From: Zopfochytrium polystomum
Taxonomy: Eukaryota; Chytridiomycota; Chytridiomycetes; Chytridiales; Chytridiaceae
Direction of reading: 5' to 3'
Assembly: GCA_025765615.1 (NCBI GenBank)
Contig: JAIVFJ010000014.1
Span: 310,001 to 374,000, forward strand
DNA length: 64,000 bases
Below the pieces are notes generated by a model. That model made no database searches and was not told the origin of the DNA. It saw only the letters and a program-made list of their open reading frames with translations. Below are positions 10,200 through 21,517 of this stretch, piece after piece. The first letter of the stretch is position 1; each line of letters begins with the position of its first letter. Made by a program: the position numbers and the translations under genes.

Positions 10200-10287
10200 G
10201 ACGTTGCAGGCGTAGGGGGAAGTGTCACAAACAGTTCACAGAAGGTGCACGATTTGGTGAAAAAGAAAGAAAGAAGGAAATTTTGGT

Positions 10288-12737
10288 TCAAAGGATGTCT
10301 TCCTCATCGTCCCCAGTGATGTCCACAACACCCACATCATCACCAATTTGATACTTCTTCGCCACACCTCCGTCAATATCCTCCGCCACCACACGTTTCT
10401 TCCCCTTTCCAACTTCACTGGACAGTTCTGACGGTTCAGCAGGACGTATACGAACTGGAATATTTCGATCACCATTCAGCGAGAAAGCTTTGCCCGTCCC
10501 ACTGCTTGCGAAGAGAAAATTTCAACACGTTTTCGAAAAATGGATGCGAACACTCACCGCTCAATAACGAAAACTTGAAGCAGATGCTCTTTGGCCGTCT
10601 TTTCATCTTCGTGCATGACCGTCAATCGGCTGGAATGCTTGATTTGAAGCTTTTGCAGAGAATTCTCTGCATTGTCGTCAAAGTCCGCGTCGTAGAGAAG
10701 CCTGGTGGGTCCATGCAATTTAGGGCCAAGACAGGATGGAAATCTGCTAGAACCTTTTCCCTTCACTAATTGAAAGATCACCCGCAAGGCCCAAATTCGA
10801 CCGGAGAGCCTTTTCAACGAAATCGCCTAAGGTGAATCCGGCTGTATCAACCTCCAGGGTGAAGTACCCAGCTCTGCAAACAGAGCACGTAGCGACAGGC
10901 TCATTAGCGATAGGCTCGCTCATAATGAGACTCGTTGATAGTTGAGTACCGCCTTGGTTTGTGCCGCACACGACGTAAGTCTGAGTGCGCAGGCAATTAA
11001 CATAGGTCATTCCCCGTTCCAACTTACTTCTCGTAGATTGTCCATCGAACCCCCCAGAACCTTGAAAGCTTCTATCAGAATCAACCCCGCAATGATAGCG
11101 TTCGTTGTGGCAATAGCGGGTATTATGTTTCCCGCCATTTCTAGCTCTTAACTCAGATTGCAATTAAACAACCAAAACCGTCACCTTTAGCTTTGAATCT
11201 GCTCTGCATTTCTATGCCGTATGATGCAGCACGTAAATTGGCAACAGAAGCAACGAAGTCCATGGTATCATCGTCGTCTTTGTCAAAACTAATCGTAAAA
11301 GCATCTCCGACCCGACTTTGCCCTTCATGCAGGCGCTTTGCGAGCTTTCGGGCGCTGAAAGTTCGAGACATCCGTTATTGCATTTGCGGCACGCTTCTGG
11401 TCTATCCCACCTCTCTTCGAAGACGCTGAAATTTTGGGCAATACTCCATACCTCCTGATCGCGCTCTGCTCCGTTGGGCACAGTCGCCAACTCACCGGCG
11501 AGAGAGACGTAGCTCAAAGGAACTGGGGGTTCCCGAAGCTTCCACATATCCGACATCGCAGCGATTCTTTCAATGTCTCTCGTGAATACCTTTATTCCCA
11601 AATAAGTAGCGGCTGACTGGAAGGGCAGTAATACGCAGATACCTGCTCGAAAACATCCCGAGGACCAGATTGCTTGGGCAAGCTTTCTCGAAGTGACTTA
11701 AGAATCAGTGCCTCTTTTTTCAACTTGGCAATCTCCTCAGCTGGTGGCTAAGTTAGGTGATGGACCACAATCTCGACAGTCTCACTATCTTCGCTCTCTC
11801 CAGACTCAATAGGCCCTTCTTCTTCATCCTTTCCGAAGAGCTGCCTATGCATGCGTAAAGTTCCTGCTTTAGTTGGCATCGCGGGGAAAGAAAGTAACCA
11901 ACGGAAGCAGGTAGTTCTTTGCCCAAACTATACAGTGTATGGGGGTCGATGGTGTGCTCCGAATAGTGCACACGGGAAAGGTCTTCGGTGTCGGTTTTGG
12001 TTCGCAGTCGTAACACCGTGTATTCTGCAAAAATTTGATAAATAGAATAAATTAATAAGGGTCTGATTAGCGAGCGAGGACAGCGCGGGAATAGAAACTG
12101 CTGACCTTGTGATGTACAGTAACTTGTCCATTGTAACCGGCGGTGCCAGACTCGACCAGCGGCACCCCTGCAGCAAGGCACATCATGTTGACATGGCGAC
12201 GAGCAGCTGTAAGGGAACGAAAGTCATTGGCGACCTCATCTGGAGCCAAGAACACTAACCGATATTATCCAACGCGTTTAGCACGATGTCGAACCGGCGA
12301 AACCACTCAACGTCGTAAACAGGGCTAAATATACTGTCATGGTGCGCGATGATTTGAGCATGTGGATTGAACTGAAGTGCCGATTCCCTTGCGACCTAAC
12401 CTGGGTAAGCACAACGAACACCCTGCAACGAAGAGAAGAGTTTGGCATACCACTGCTTTCGGCTTCTTTACGTGCTGGCGTTGGAACAGGAATTGCCGAT
12501 TCAGATTGGACACGTCGATTGTGTCCAGGTCCATCTTGTGGCATGGATTGAGTGAGCTTGCAATACAAACCTGCAATGGCTTACAATCTCGATTTTACCG
12601 AAGCTGCACATCACGAGATTCTTGAGCAGCTCGCAGCCAATCCCTCCCGCGCCCACCATTAGAACCGAAGAGGTGGTGGCTCGGGTCCACGCGTCTCCCA
12701 GACACGCTGTGTACGACTGGAAGCGCCCTGAGCTCAT
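10288..12737 (-). CDS. UBA2: SUMO-activating enzyme E1 subunit Uba2
   Basis: A multi-exon gene with the full Uba2 motif order. The nucleotide-binding loop is [18 protein letters not shown], then [24 protein letters not shown]-like [20 protein letters not shown], first zinc pair CYDC, and the catalytic-cysteine block [20 protein letters not shown] (Cys of CTIRSTP). The block [20 protein letters not shown] and [17 protein letters not shown] follow, then second zinc pair CSVC, an ubiquitin-fold region, and an acidic tail ([13 protein letters not shown]). Uba2 pairs with Aos1 to adenylate SUMO and pass it to Ubc9 in the nucleus (family knowledge). The start at 12737 (MSSGRFQS) lies 85 bp from the divergent JmjC gene. 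At least eight introns are needed; internal junctions were fitted by frame and homology, not exhaustively listed. Confidence 0.93.
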
Positions 12738-12822
12738 CTTTGCCTCAAATTTGCGACCTTGTCACATTCTGTCTTCAACCTTCAATCATTCAACCCAGCC
12801 TTGGGTGGCTTTGCGAGCTTCC
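12738..12822. promoter_or_regulatory. 85-bp bidirectional promoter between UBA2 and the JmjC gene
   Basis: The two starts (12737 minus, 12823 plus) are separated by only 85 bp of pyrimidine-rich sequence (on the plus strand) with no evident TATA box. Shared regulation of a SUMO enzyme and a chromatin protein is possible but not shown. Confidence 0.5.
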
Positions 12823-15355
12823 ATGATGCCTCCGTCGCACTACGCCCTGCCAAGGGATGCACCAAACGCTCAAATCGTTGCTCGATTCCTCATGTCTCAA
12901 GAGCTGGAATTAGACGCGATCCGTAGCCCAGGATTTGTAGCTTTTTTGAGAGCTGTGAATCCGCACTTCATTATTCCAAGCCGAGAAGATGTGGCCCTCG
13001 CCATGTGGAATATGATGCCAGCAGCCAACTCCTCGTCAGAGGAGAATGGCGATTCATCGACCGATCGGGCTGCTCAGAGCGACCGCGAAGGGGCGCGTGA
13101 AGCGGAGAGAAGTGAATTTGACGGCAGTGCAACAACAGCAAATCGATCACAGCCGACGCTTTCCCACACCACCGCCACACTGGCTTTGGATGGTCTGGGT
13201 GCACCAAAGACTCCACAGCTTCCGTCACTTGAGGAACCGAGCCCGTCTAAACCTTTTTCACCTTCGCGAGGCCATCACGATCAAGGGATGCCAATGGAGA
13301 ACGTGCGCAAACGACGGAGGTTAACCCGTTCAGACTTGTCAAGTTGTCTGATCAGTGTGGACATGAAGCGACCAGGCGCCGACGAGGGTGCCCAAATGCA
13401 AGACGCCCCGTGCACCCTGTTGTTGATGAGCCCAACTCCCTCCTATTGTAGAAGCTGTGCTAGGCCATCGGCTATGGAAGGATGTCGATTCCAAGATCTT
13501 CGTGTATTTATTACAAGCACGACCGGCAACGTTCTGGACAAGTCATTCTTCGAACGAGACCGGTCAAAGGATCTCCTACAGTCTTCATCGGAGGGGATAC
13601 TTGCGTCTACCGCATGGAAGTTTCCCTCCTCAGATCCATCCGCTGCAACCAAGGAAGGGCATTTCAAACGAAAAACGTCGCATTCGCTTGTGACCTTTCT
13701 CCATCGCGAAATTATGCATACCACTCTTCCAAATGCAGTCAAATGGCCCTCTGCAACGACTCCAATAAGTAGGTTGTCTTGCGACGATTGCGGTAGGCGG
13801 CCCATATTTGGTTTTTGGGTTTGCTCAATATGTGCGAAAGTAATGTGCCTGGACTGTTTTGAGGTTGCCTGGCTCGACTCGGAGAAGCTATCTTCAAATA
13901 AGGAAGACAGCGATAATGTCCCACTGGAGCAGTACATCCCACCGCGGGAGTGCTACTCACAGAGGAGCAATTGGAAGCATCATTCGGCCAACGACTTCAT
14001 TCCGGTAATTCAAGTTTCCAAGGAGGAACTTGAACAGATGCAAGACCACATCATGGAACACGTTGAAGAAGACAACGCCTGCGCGAAACCGAACCGCAAC
14101 GCCTCTCCGGACCAAATTCCAATCAGGGATTGGGACTTCAACTCCGACTCATCTGGCTACAATGTGCTTGAGCTCAATGTGCGACCAGACGACGCAATTG
14201 GCGTAGTTGAACACGAATTAGCGGAAGGAAGACCACTAGCATGCAAGGTTGACATTGATTCACTCAGCGCGGATTGGAGCTTCTCGTTTTTCGCTAGCAA
14301 CTTAAACTTGGAAACTGCGAAAGTCGTCGAATGCGACGGGGCGTTCGCTGTTATCGACTTACCAGCTTCAAAGTTTTTCGAAGTTGTTTTGGATTCCAAA
14401 CCCAGGCATTACAGCTCATCCAGGTTGATGACGGTGAGGTGAGGCAGCCGCCATCAAACACAGTTTCTAATAAATCTGTCTGGCCACAACTAGACTCTCC
14501 GAAATGGAATCGACGCATCCAAAGTGTTCAGTTCACATTGCAGTGAACTCTTATCGCGGCTTCCTTTCCATTCGTACATCTCCCCAAGTGGAGATCGAAA
14601 TCTGGTATCTTTAATACGCCGAGAGAATTGGCCGAAAGAAGGGCTGTCCTCAATAAGCTTTGCGCACAAATCGATCGACAAGATTGGCACGATACCTTTA
14701 TCAATCGAGCGAATGGACGAGATACACGTTCTTGTGACTGCGAAAAACTCGATGCAGGTACGAAAGAAGTCTCCTGCTCCAAATTCTGCGTTCGGCCGTT
14801 CGAAGTCGTTCGGGACGGACGCTCCAGTTGCTGCTGTCTGGGACGTATTTCCAACGACGTCCGTGGAAGGGCTTCGCTTCTTTTTGAGGAAGTTGGCCGT
14901 AGAACGGCGGCTTGCTTTGAGGAAGCGCTATTTGGACGGAATTGGTCGAGGCGCTCCGGCTGGAGGAATAGACGGATCGACAACTGCAACTGTTGCTGAT
15001 GCAAATCTCCAGTTCTATCTTGATGCAAAGCTGCGCAAGCGTGTTTGGAGGGACTACTCTATCCGAGGTTGGCGAATCGAGCAGAGAGTCGGAGAGGCCG
15101 TCGTTATACCTGCAGGCTTGCCGTTCCAGATGTGCACGAAGACGGATGTTGTCCATGTGAGTGATATTTGCACCCATGGTCGCTTTACTGACACACTCTT
15201 TCGTCCAGTTCACCACGAAATTTGCAAGCGCAGAATCATTGCCGTGGCGAGTCAGAGGTTTTGGGTCGCAGGCCAATGCCTCTGTGTTAATGAAAAATGT
15301 TGCCGATTCGTTATTTGAGACGCAGCTTGTGTTGGCTGCTTGGCAGCACCCCTGA
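12823..15355 (+). CDS. KDM3/JHDM2-like JmjC protein, predicted catalytically inactive
   Basis: Three exons (12823-14438, 14544-15156, 15209-15355) give 791 aa. The first part is low-complexity and ends with basic KRRRLTR. A C6-type zinc finger at about 320-347 reads CDDCGRRPIFGFWVCSICAK then VMCLDCFE, the KDM3 signature. The JmjC region (about 540-760) has LPFHSYISPSGDRNLVSLI, RKRVWRDYSIRGWRIEQRVG and GEAVVIPAGLPFQM. In KDM3 enzymes the iron ligands lie in LHxD and in IPAGAPHQV; here these positions read LSIE (Ser-592, Glu-594) and IPAGLPFQM (Phe-733) with unchanged spacing, so all three ligands are lost. It may act as a chromatin-binding scaffold, as proposed for divergent JmjC proteins. The upstream ATG at 12622 was not used because it lies inside UBA2 exon 1. 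Confidence 0.85.
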
Positions 15356-16260
15356 AAAATCGAACAAAAATGGGTCGGTCACTGGTGTCACACCCCTAGT
15401 CGCGTTGTTTGTTTCCTTTCGTCGCCAGCACCCGCTGCACAACAGTGGTGCCCCCACTCCCAGCTCGAGGGCAACGCTGGACACGGCCGTATTTTAGCCG
15501 TCGCCACCCCAACCTCTTCTTCTGTGGGGCTGCTGGCGGTGGTGCGGCGGTGGTGGTGGTAAAGGGCGCGCGGTGGCGGCGGTCGTGGTCGCGGTCGTGC
15601 GGCGTGCGTGCACAGGCATCACTGGGGGTGTTGTAATATTGATTCTGCAACTCCCCAATGGCAATTACAGCTACACTGCTGCCGAAACAAAGATCACGCC
15701 TCTGTCATTTTCCTGCCGTTGCCCATCCTCTTCCTGCGTTGGTCGGCTGCTCTTTGACTTCATACGAGTGTTGTACTCTTGTTTTTGTGCTTCGACCAGC
15801 TTCCGATTGAGGATATTTGGCAATTCTCTCGTTCACAAATCTGGAAATGTCTTCCTCGACACTTGCGCCATCCGCAACCGTCGCTGTCGATGAATCCTTT
15901 GTCAAGAGCACGACCGGCCGTCTCCGGCCCCTTTGCGTTGTGGTACCATCGCCGCCGTCGTCTGCACTGCACCAGAAGTACGCCTAATCGGCCTTTGCAT
16001 CATGCTGGCCGGCTTACCGGCCAATCCATCTGTTGTTGCTAACGCAACCCCTCAAAAAATAAATTTCTTTTTCAACACCAAACCAGAGATCGACCTTTGG
16101 TGTTGTGCCCTCCAAAGATTCTGCCCATCCGAGGACGCTTGAACAACGCCATCAGCGCAATCTAACGCGAGTGGACAGGGACAGCTCTCCCGTGGGAAGC
16201 ACACGCGATAGACCAAAGAACCCCCCACTCCAACTCCATTCACCCAACTCTTCATCCATT
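15356..16260. other. Intergenic, only unassigned small ORFs
   Basis: The stretch holds overlapping short ORFs on both strands. On the minus strand, 15705-15911 encodes an acidic 68-residue peptide with DISRFVNERIAKYPQSEAG. On the plus strand, an ATG near 15847 opens a similar-sized frame. Neither resembles a known family, and splice models are ambiguous. GC-rich CGG/GGT runs lie at about 15530-15600. One small gene may be present, but the strand cannot be decided. Confidence 0.35.
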
Positions 16261-18233
16261 TCAGCTCCTTCCGTTTTTTAGGTCTTCGTCCCAATCGCGC
16301 ACGAACGTCCCAAACTGGTCCGGAAGTTCGTCCGGATCTGTCTGCTCCACTTTTTTGAAACAGTCCACCGCTCTTTGGTACAACTTGTTTGCCTCTCCCT
16401 TGTCCTCGGCTTCGTCGAATAAATTTGCTTTGTTCACCAGCGCTTCGCCGAGCTGATTTAAGTGTTTTTATGGGAAAACATTTCGCGCAGTGGGGTGAGA
16501 AGGGCGGTGGTAGTAGAGGTGAAGGAGGGACAGAAACGTTACCAGACAAAGCACTGTGGTGTCAACTTCCCCCGCGGCCTCCACAAGCTGGTTTGCTTTC
16601 TCCAAATTTTCGAGAGCTTGCAGTGATTTGGAAAGCAGAATGGAAGTGTTATGAAGGGCTGTGCCCATCGTGGGGGTTACGGCGGTAAAACAGCGGACTT
16701 ACCTAAGGCAACCAGTTCGCCAACTGTGCGCGAGTCCATCATCTCCCCGGACTCCGCAAGTTCCTTTAAATCAAAAACCAAAACGGTAAGGAAAACCAAC
16801 GAAAAGAAAAGTGATATGAGTGTTTTTACCAAGTGCAAGTTTGCAGTCGAAATGTAAGACTTGCCAAGTCCTTTCAGTGCGCCAATATTCGACTGATCGA
16901 CTGGATATAGAGACCGGATTCAGACGAGAAAAGATAAGCGTGATGCTCGCACACGGACCTTGAAGGATGTCTTTAAACCACGACTGGGCCTTTTCGCTCC
17001 ATCGGAGATGTGGGGCCAATTCGTCGTGCAGCTCCGCGTGACGGGCAAGGAGTGACGCAATCGACTCACACTCTTCCAATGCGTTTTCCATCGTTTCCCG
17101 ACCGGCCATCAGGGTGTCAAACGCGGCTTGCATGTGGGCAACGCTCTGGCTTGCGAGGTTATCTGCTTTTGTACTTTTCGGTCCCTCGAGCCTCAGCATC
17201 AGGTTGGCCTAGTTCGATGCAGGTCGGCAGGCTCAACGTTTTTAGTTCAGCAGGAATAACGAATTATTCCGATATGAAAACAGAACCCCCGAAGAAGGCG
17301 AAGATTCTCACGAAAAGAAAAAGCACAACCGTTCACCTTTTCTGTGAGCACTCGCGCCAACGCCTCGGCGAAGCGCCAGTCGCGAGTTCCCTTCGGCGCC
17401 GAGTCCTTCCACAGCTCGAGGCCTCGTTCGTAGCGGTGAATGGCCGCGTCGAGGTACTCGACCAGTTGCTCGCTGGATGCATCGTCCTCGCTATCCTCTG
17501 CGGAAACTAGGCCAAGGCGGTACAGCGCAGATGCGTACACAAAGTGGAATTCCGGATCCAGTGCGGTGGGAATTTTGGAGTCCGCGGTCGTTTCGCTCAC
17601 TGTTGCGCGGGCCGCGTCCGTTGAGGCGTCGGTGTCTGCAGTTTGGTCGGACTTTTCATAGTGGGAGCGCAGGATGCGGTCGCTCTCGTGGACAACAGCT
17701 CGAAGAAGCGACGACCCTTCGTCCATGTCCTCGCCGCCTGATCGAGGCAAGGTGAAAAGTTAAAGTTGTTGCGTGAGTTGTTGGAAAACGAAGGGACGTG
17801 GGTTGAGAAAGATTTTGTAAAGCAGCTCGTGTAAACAAAAAAAAACAAAAGCAATAAACCAAGAAGAAAAAAAAAGAAAAAAAAAAAAGCTGGCTGGGGA
17901 AATCACACCCAGCTTTTCCAGAGCGCTCTCGAATAACTCCTTGACCTCCGTCAGTTCGTCGCCTGCGTCGCCGGACATCTGTACGGCAAGAGTGCTGCTG
18001 CTGCCGTCGCCATTGTCGTCCTCGCCCTCGCCAAGAACGGCATTATGATGGGATGCTGGTGCGTCACCTGCGTGCCCCGCATCTTCTGTCTTGAGCCTCT
18101 TGCTGGTCCTGGTGTCGCTGGATGAAATAGGGACACCCTCCGTAGCCGCAGCACTGTCTGAGGCTGTGGCAGCGGCGGCGGCGGCTGCGGCAGCGGCGCG
18201 CGCGAGGCCTCCGGGTCGGCGTTTCGGGGGCAT
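16261..18233 (-). CDS. Ett1/Nro1-like TPR protein
   Basis: The minus-strand gene starts MPPKRRPGGLARAAAAAAAA, an Ala-rich basic N-terminus with an NLS-like KRLK. Exon 1 ends after ESALEKLG. Later exons encode helical repeats: GGEDMDEGSSLLRAVVHESD, LDPEFHFVYASALYRLGLVS, LDAAIHRYERGLELWKDSAP, DWRFAEALARVLTEK, then ANLMLRLEGPKSTKADNLAS. The end reads LYQRAVDCFKKVEQTDPDEL through FVRDWDEDLKNGRS. Length, TPR-like helices and the W-D-E-D ending fit fungal enhancer of translation termination 1 / Nro1. These are nuclear TPR proteins linked to translation fidelity or to the prolyl hydroxylase Ofd1 (family knowledge). Several short introns are required; the frame agrees across them. Confidence in the family is moderate, confidence in a real gene high. 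Confidence 0.75.
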
Positions 18234-18535
18234 GCTCGGGTAAGTTGGCTCGAATTTTTTAATTTTTTTTTTCTCTCTCTCTTTCTTTCTTTCTTTTTTC
18301 TTTTCTTTTTTTTTTTCTAATGTATTCATCCTCACTCATTTTGCACAAAGACTTGTCATCAGATCCAGAAAACGCGAAAGGAACGACATCCCCGCTTGCA
18401 TTGGTGGGAAGACACAAACCCGAACACTCAGCGGTGCCTGGAAAAAACGGGGCGGTCATCGTCCGCGGTTGGCCATTTAGACTGGCTCGAAGGGTCGGTA
18501 CCAAACGCCCCCGCGAAAAGTCCTCTCCAAGACGC
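18234..18535. promoter_or_regulatory. Upstream region of the Ett1-like gene with a pyrimidine tract
   Basis: About 300 bp upstream of the Ett1-like start. A strong T/C tract runs from about 18256 to 18318 (purine-rich on the coding strand). No gene is seen; the 3' end of the decayed eL15 copy begins at 18536. Confidence 0.45.
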
Positions 18536-19470
18536 TCACCGTGGGAGGGACAGTGTATTCCTTCTCTTTCAGCTCTTTCTCCTCGAGCCGCCCTTTGTCT
18601 TGTTGAATCCGTGGCCTTTCCCGACGCCCCGATTTTTCTTTCCAATGCCGGTTAAGCCCCGGCTCTCGCGATGCTTGTGCACCGGGTTGACAAGCCAGTT
18701 AATCCGCGGGTCGCGCCGAATAAGCCTTATGGCTCGGATCCACTAGAATCACTTCAAAAAACTTGAACGTCGAGTCCTCATTGACCCAATACGAGTTGAG
18801 CACACGAAGGTTCCCGCACTTGCGTCCAACGCGGTCTTCCGCAGTCGTCCGGTGCTATCGTTTGAACTTCAGCTGTATGACACCCTGAGAAGCTGGCTTT
18901 CCAAAAACGGCGCCCTTCTTCACCGGACGCTTTCGGCCCCCGCGGCGTATGCGAATACGATAGATAACGTACCCTTGCTTCGCCTTGTACCCAATACGCC
19001 GGGCTTTGTCGGGACGAGAGGGCCGCGATGCTCGATGTACGACATTCAGTTGTCGGTATTCCCAGCATCGAACACGAAGTAGAAAGCGGACGACATCGCT
19101 CTGCTTTTTCGGTAGAGCTCTTGAAGGTACTATTAAGTTGCATTAGATGCATCGGGCCGAGAGCAATGGAAAAATTGTTCTTACCTTGTACTGCGTGGGC
19201 AGTGTGTAGAAGTGGGAAGGAATAGAAATGCAACTTTTAACCACGGTCGGCAGATCATTGATCAGGCCGCAGATGCATCCTTCTGTGATGATCGCTCAAA
19301 CATGAGCGTGCGGTCGATCTAAGCCAGTTTGAGGATCCGAAAGCTGCGCTTTTATCGCATCGTAGGTAAGTACCATCGATGAGCTCATTGCGAGAACAAT
19401 CCCATCGAGAACCAGCGAGTTCCCAATTTGAAGAACTTTAGAGAAGCACAGAGGTACGAACCGCTCCCAT
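18536..19470 (-). pseudogene. RPL15: Decayed ribosomal protein eL15 (RPL15), introns retained
   Basis: The minus strand encodes nearly all of eL15: [97 protein letters not shown]. The start MGA (19462-19470) is followed by an intron. A possible 6-nt exon TACAAG (19185-19190) sits between good acceptor and donor sites, then a further intron ends at 19130. Four lesions break it. An A is missing in the run of the YRKKQSD codons (about 19107-19112), TAG replaces a Ser codon in KRSHRTT (about 18854), an extra T follows DPSHKA (about 18720), and TGA stands at the Trp of RRKSWKRRN (about 18568). Retained introns indicate a duplicated copy, not a retrocopy. Homopolymer errors could explain one lesion but not the two stops. 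Confidence 0.85.
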
Positions 19471-19550
19471 TGTCTTTGGCGAGAAGTGTGGTGTGAAATA
19501 AGGCTAAAGCGGTTCCACGAGAGTAATGGACTAGTCACTCAAGGAAGGAG

Positions 19551-19581
19551 ATGGGATAGGATGGGATGGGATGGGCTGGGA
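19551..19581 (+). repeat. GGGAT short tandem array
   Basis: Six imperfect GGGAT/GGAT/GGGCT units lie about 90 bp upstream of the DPM2 start, also upstream of the eL15 start on the other strand. They may be a promoter element or a simple repeat. Confidence 0.5.
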
Positions 19582-19666
19582 TTGGGGAAAACTTGTGGAG
19601 GTCAGACGTCGGAGTTTTTGGTTCGCCAGAAAAGTTGTTCGTCGTGCCCCCAGATCATTCGTGGAA

Positions 19667-20106
19667 ATGGTGAGCCGCTGATGACGTAGAGCTTCCTGTT
19701 CTGATGTCGTCTTTCCCCCTCAGGCAAGCTCGTCGGACAGGCTGGTCGGGGCCTTCCTCCTCCTGTTCAGTCTTTTCGTGTTCAGCTACTACACTTTGTG
19801 GGCCATGATTCTGGTGAGGAGCGTGTTGCGTTCATTGCTCGATTTGACCTGATTACGTTCATCGTATCCTCCGCAAATGACTCTGATTACATTCTTCACT
19901 CCTTTGGCGCGACTTTGGCTCGGTTTTCGCACGATCGCGACGATCAGCCATTCATCGATGAATCAAACTCCATCCACGATTACTTCCCGCCACGGAGACT
20001 GGCAATCATCATTCCGTTGTTTCTTCTTGTAACCGGTGTCTCTGCAATCTGCGGATTTATTGCGTTTGTGTTGATACGCTCCTCCAAGAAGCAAAAGAAA
20101 ACGTGA
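19667..20106 (+). CDS. DPM2: Dolichol-phosphate mannose synthase subunit Dpm2
   Basis: Three exons: the ATG alone (19667-19669), 19724-19813 and 19948-20106, giving 83 aa. The product has the exact Dpm2 layout. Helix 1 is LVGAFLLLFSLFVFSYYTLW with AMIL, then the conserved ER-lumenal block PFIDESNSIHDYFPPRRLA, helix 2 IIIPLFLLVTGVSAICGFIA, and a basic cytosolic tail (RSSKKQKKT). Dpm2 stabilises Dpm1 at the ER membrane so that dolichol-P-mannose is made for N-glycans, GPI anchors and O-mannosylation (family knowledge). All splice sites are GT-AG. The start codon sits alone in exon 1, which hides the gene from simple ORF calling. It converges with the FTase-alpha gene, with 24 bp between stops. 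Confidence 0.95.
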
Positions 20107-20130
20107 AAGTGAATTGAATACGCGGTCCGT

Positions 20131-21373
20131 TTAGACCTGTTTCCCTTTCCTTCTAAACTCCCAATATAACTTTCGTATTGGGTCGCGCTCGATGAGGAGA
20201 GCGTAGAGATTATCCACATCGTGCTCGGACCCAGTCGATGTTTCATCCATCACCTCAATGAGGCAGCAAGCCGCGAATCTGACGAAATGAGAGTCCGGCT
20301 TCGTCCACTTGGTGATGCGCTCTTGAAATTGAGGAATTTGTGAATATTTATAATCCGAAATTTTCATCAGCCTTGGACGATAAGAGCAAGAAGTGGTTAG
20401 AGCAAAGAGGCACAAAACTTGGAACATACCCCTTTATGTAAAGCCACGGAGATTCGTTGAGGGATGCTTTTTCGACGGCAATCAGAGCAAAATCGACTTC
20501 TTGTTGAAGCAACGCAAGTGTGAGCTTCTCTGGGCCAAACTGAAAGTAAAAAACGCGCTGGTTCCAAGCGGAGTTGTTGCGAATGTCTTCTTCGAGGAAC
20601 CTATCGATATCGGCTAACTCGCTCGACCAATAAGCAAACGTTTTCACGACCCATTGTCTGCGAGCGATCCACTTTCAAATAAACAGTAGAAACTGCAAGG
20701 GGTCGAACCTGTATGACCACGCATGGTAGTTTTTGGAATCGCCCTGCAGCATTCTGTTGATGAAAGCAATCTCGTTTGTGCCATCTCCCAGGCGCTCCAC
20801 CACAACATGCCGATGGTGCCTGTATTGATTTTACATCAAAGGTTAAGATAAAAGGTCGAGAGAGCACATCACCAAATTTGGTAGTTTTTAGGGTTTTCCA
20901 CTGCCACCTCTGTCACATATTCAAGCTCCTTTCGAAGATCCGAATTAAGAGCGAATAGAGTATCTTGCCGCACTTTCCTGCAAGGACGTGCATATACTAT
21001 TGTCACTGCAAGCTATTGCTGAATCGAAGAACAAACCACACAGTGTAGTGCGCAGGGTTGTTGGCTATGATCTTAGCTGTAAGCTGAAGCATGCGCTCGG
21101 ACTTCTCGTTTGTTTTAATAAGAGTGCGAAAAATGTCCATGTAGTGGGTATCTGCGAGAGGAGGTGGTTGTTGGGGCGCAGTAGACAAAGCTCAGATACA
21201 ACGAGCGAGAGAAACCCTCAACGCCACGCGGGAAGTTCACGAGGTCCTTTTGCACGTGAGTCAGTGGTTTCGTTGCAGCACTCACAGTCAGTAGGATACG
21301 CGATGACGACAATGGGGTCGGGGCCATCGTCCTGGGGTGTGCCGACAACGTCAGCGAATAGGTCATCCATCAT
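20131..21373 (-). CDS. RAM2: Protein farnesyl/geranylgeranyltransferase alpha subunit (Ram2/FNTA)
   Basis: The minus-strand gene starts MMDDLFADVVGTPQDDGPDP, matching the usual PQDDGPNPVV entry of the family. After an intron it continues YTHYMDIFRTLIKTNEKSER. The PPTA repeats follow: NNPAHYTVW, NPKNYQIWHHRHVVVE, DSKNYHAWSYRQWVV, DIRNNSAWNQRVFY, NESPWLYIKG. The end is RDPIRKLYWEFRRKGKQV. The subunit pairs with beta subunits in the cytosol to prenylate CaaX proteins such as Ras and Rho (family knowledge). Introns are short GT-AG. Intron 1 runs from the GTGAGTGCTGC donor after YPTD to CTCGCAG. It shares a 144-bp divergent promoter with FZO1. Confidence 0.93.
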
Positions 21374-21517
21374 CCCCTCCTGTTGTCTTCGTTTCTCAAA
21401 AAAACCAACCTCAGCGGCATTGTTCCTCCTTCGGTGCCCGACACACACGATCCATCTGCACTGTCGCCGGCAACGCCCGCATTATCTGAGTCCTTCCTCA
21501 TCTTATAGCTTTGAGGA
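21374..21517. promoter_or_regulatory. Divergent promoter between RAM2 and FZO1
   Basis: The 144-bp spacer lies between outward-facing starts at 21373 (minus) and 21518 (plus). No distinct box is recognised. The upstream ATG at 21448 on the minus strand would lengthen RAM2 into this region but has no family support. Confidence 0.5.

Noticed and set aside
12622..12822. Upstream ATG at 12622 as the start of the JmjC protein
   Set aside because: It would overlap the first coding exon of UBA2 on the other strand; the ATG at 12823 is a better start and leaves an 85-bp promoter.
16052..16549. 165-codon minus ORF overlapping the Ett1-like C-terminus
   Set aside because: The frame with DQFGTFVRDWDEDLKNGRS is the real one; the longer ORF is in a shadow frame.
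18778..19233. 151-codon minus ORF as an independent gene
   Set aside because: It lies in the wrong frame across the eL15 copy, whose conserved sequence is read in the neighbouring frame.
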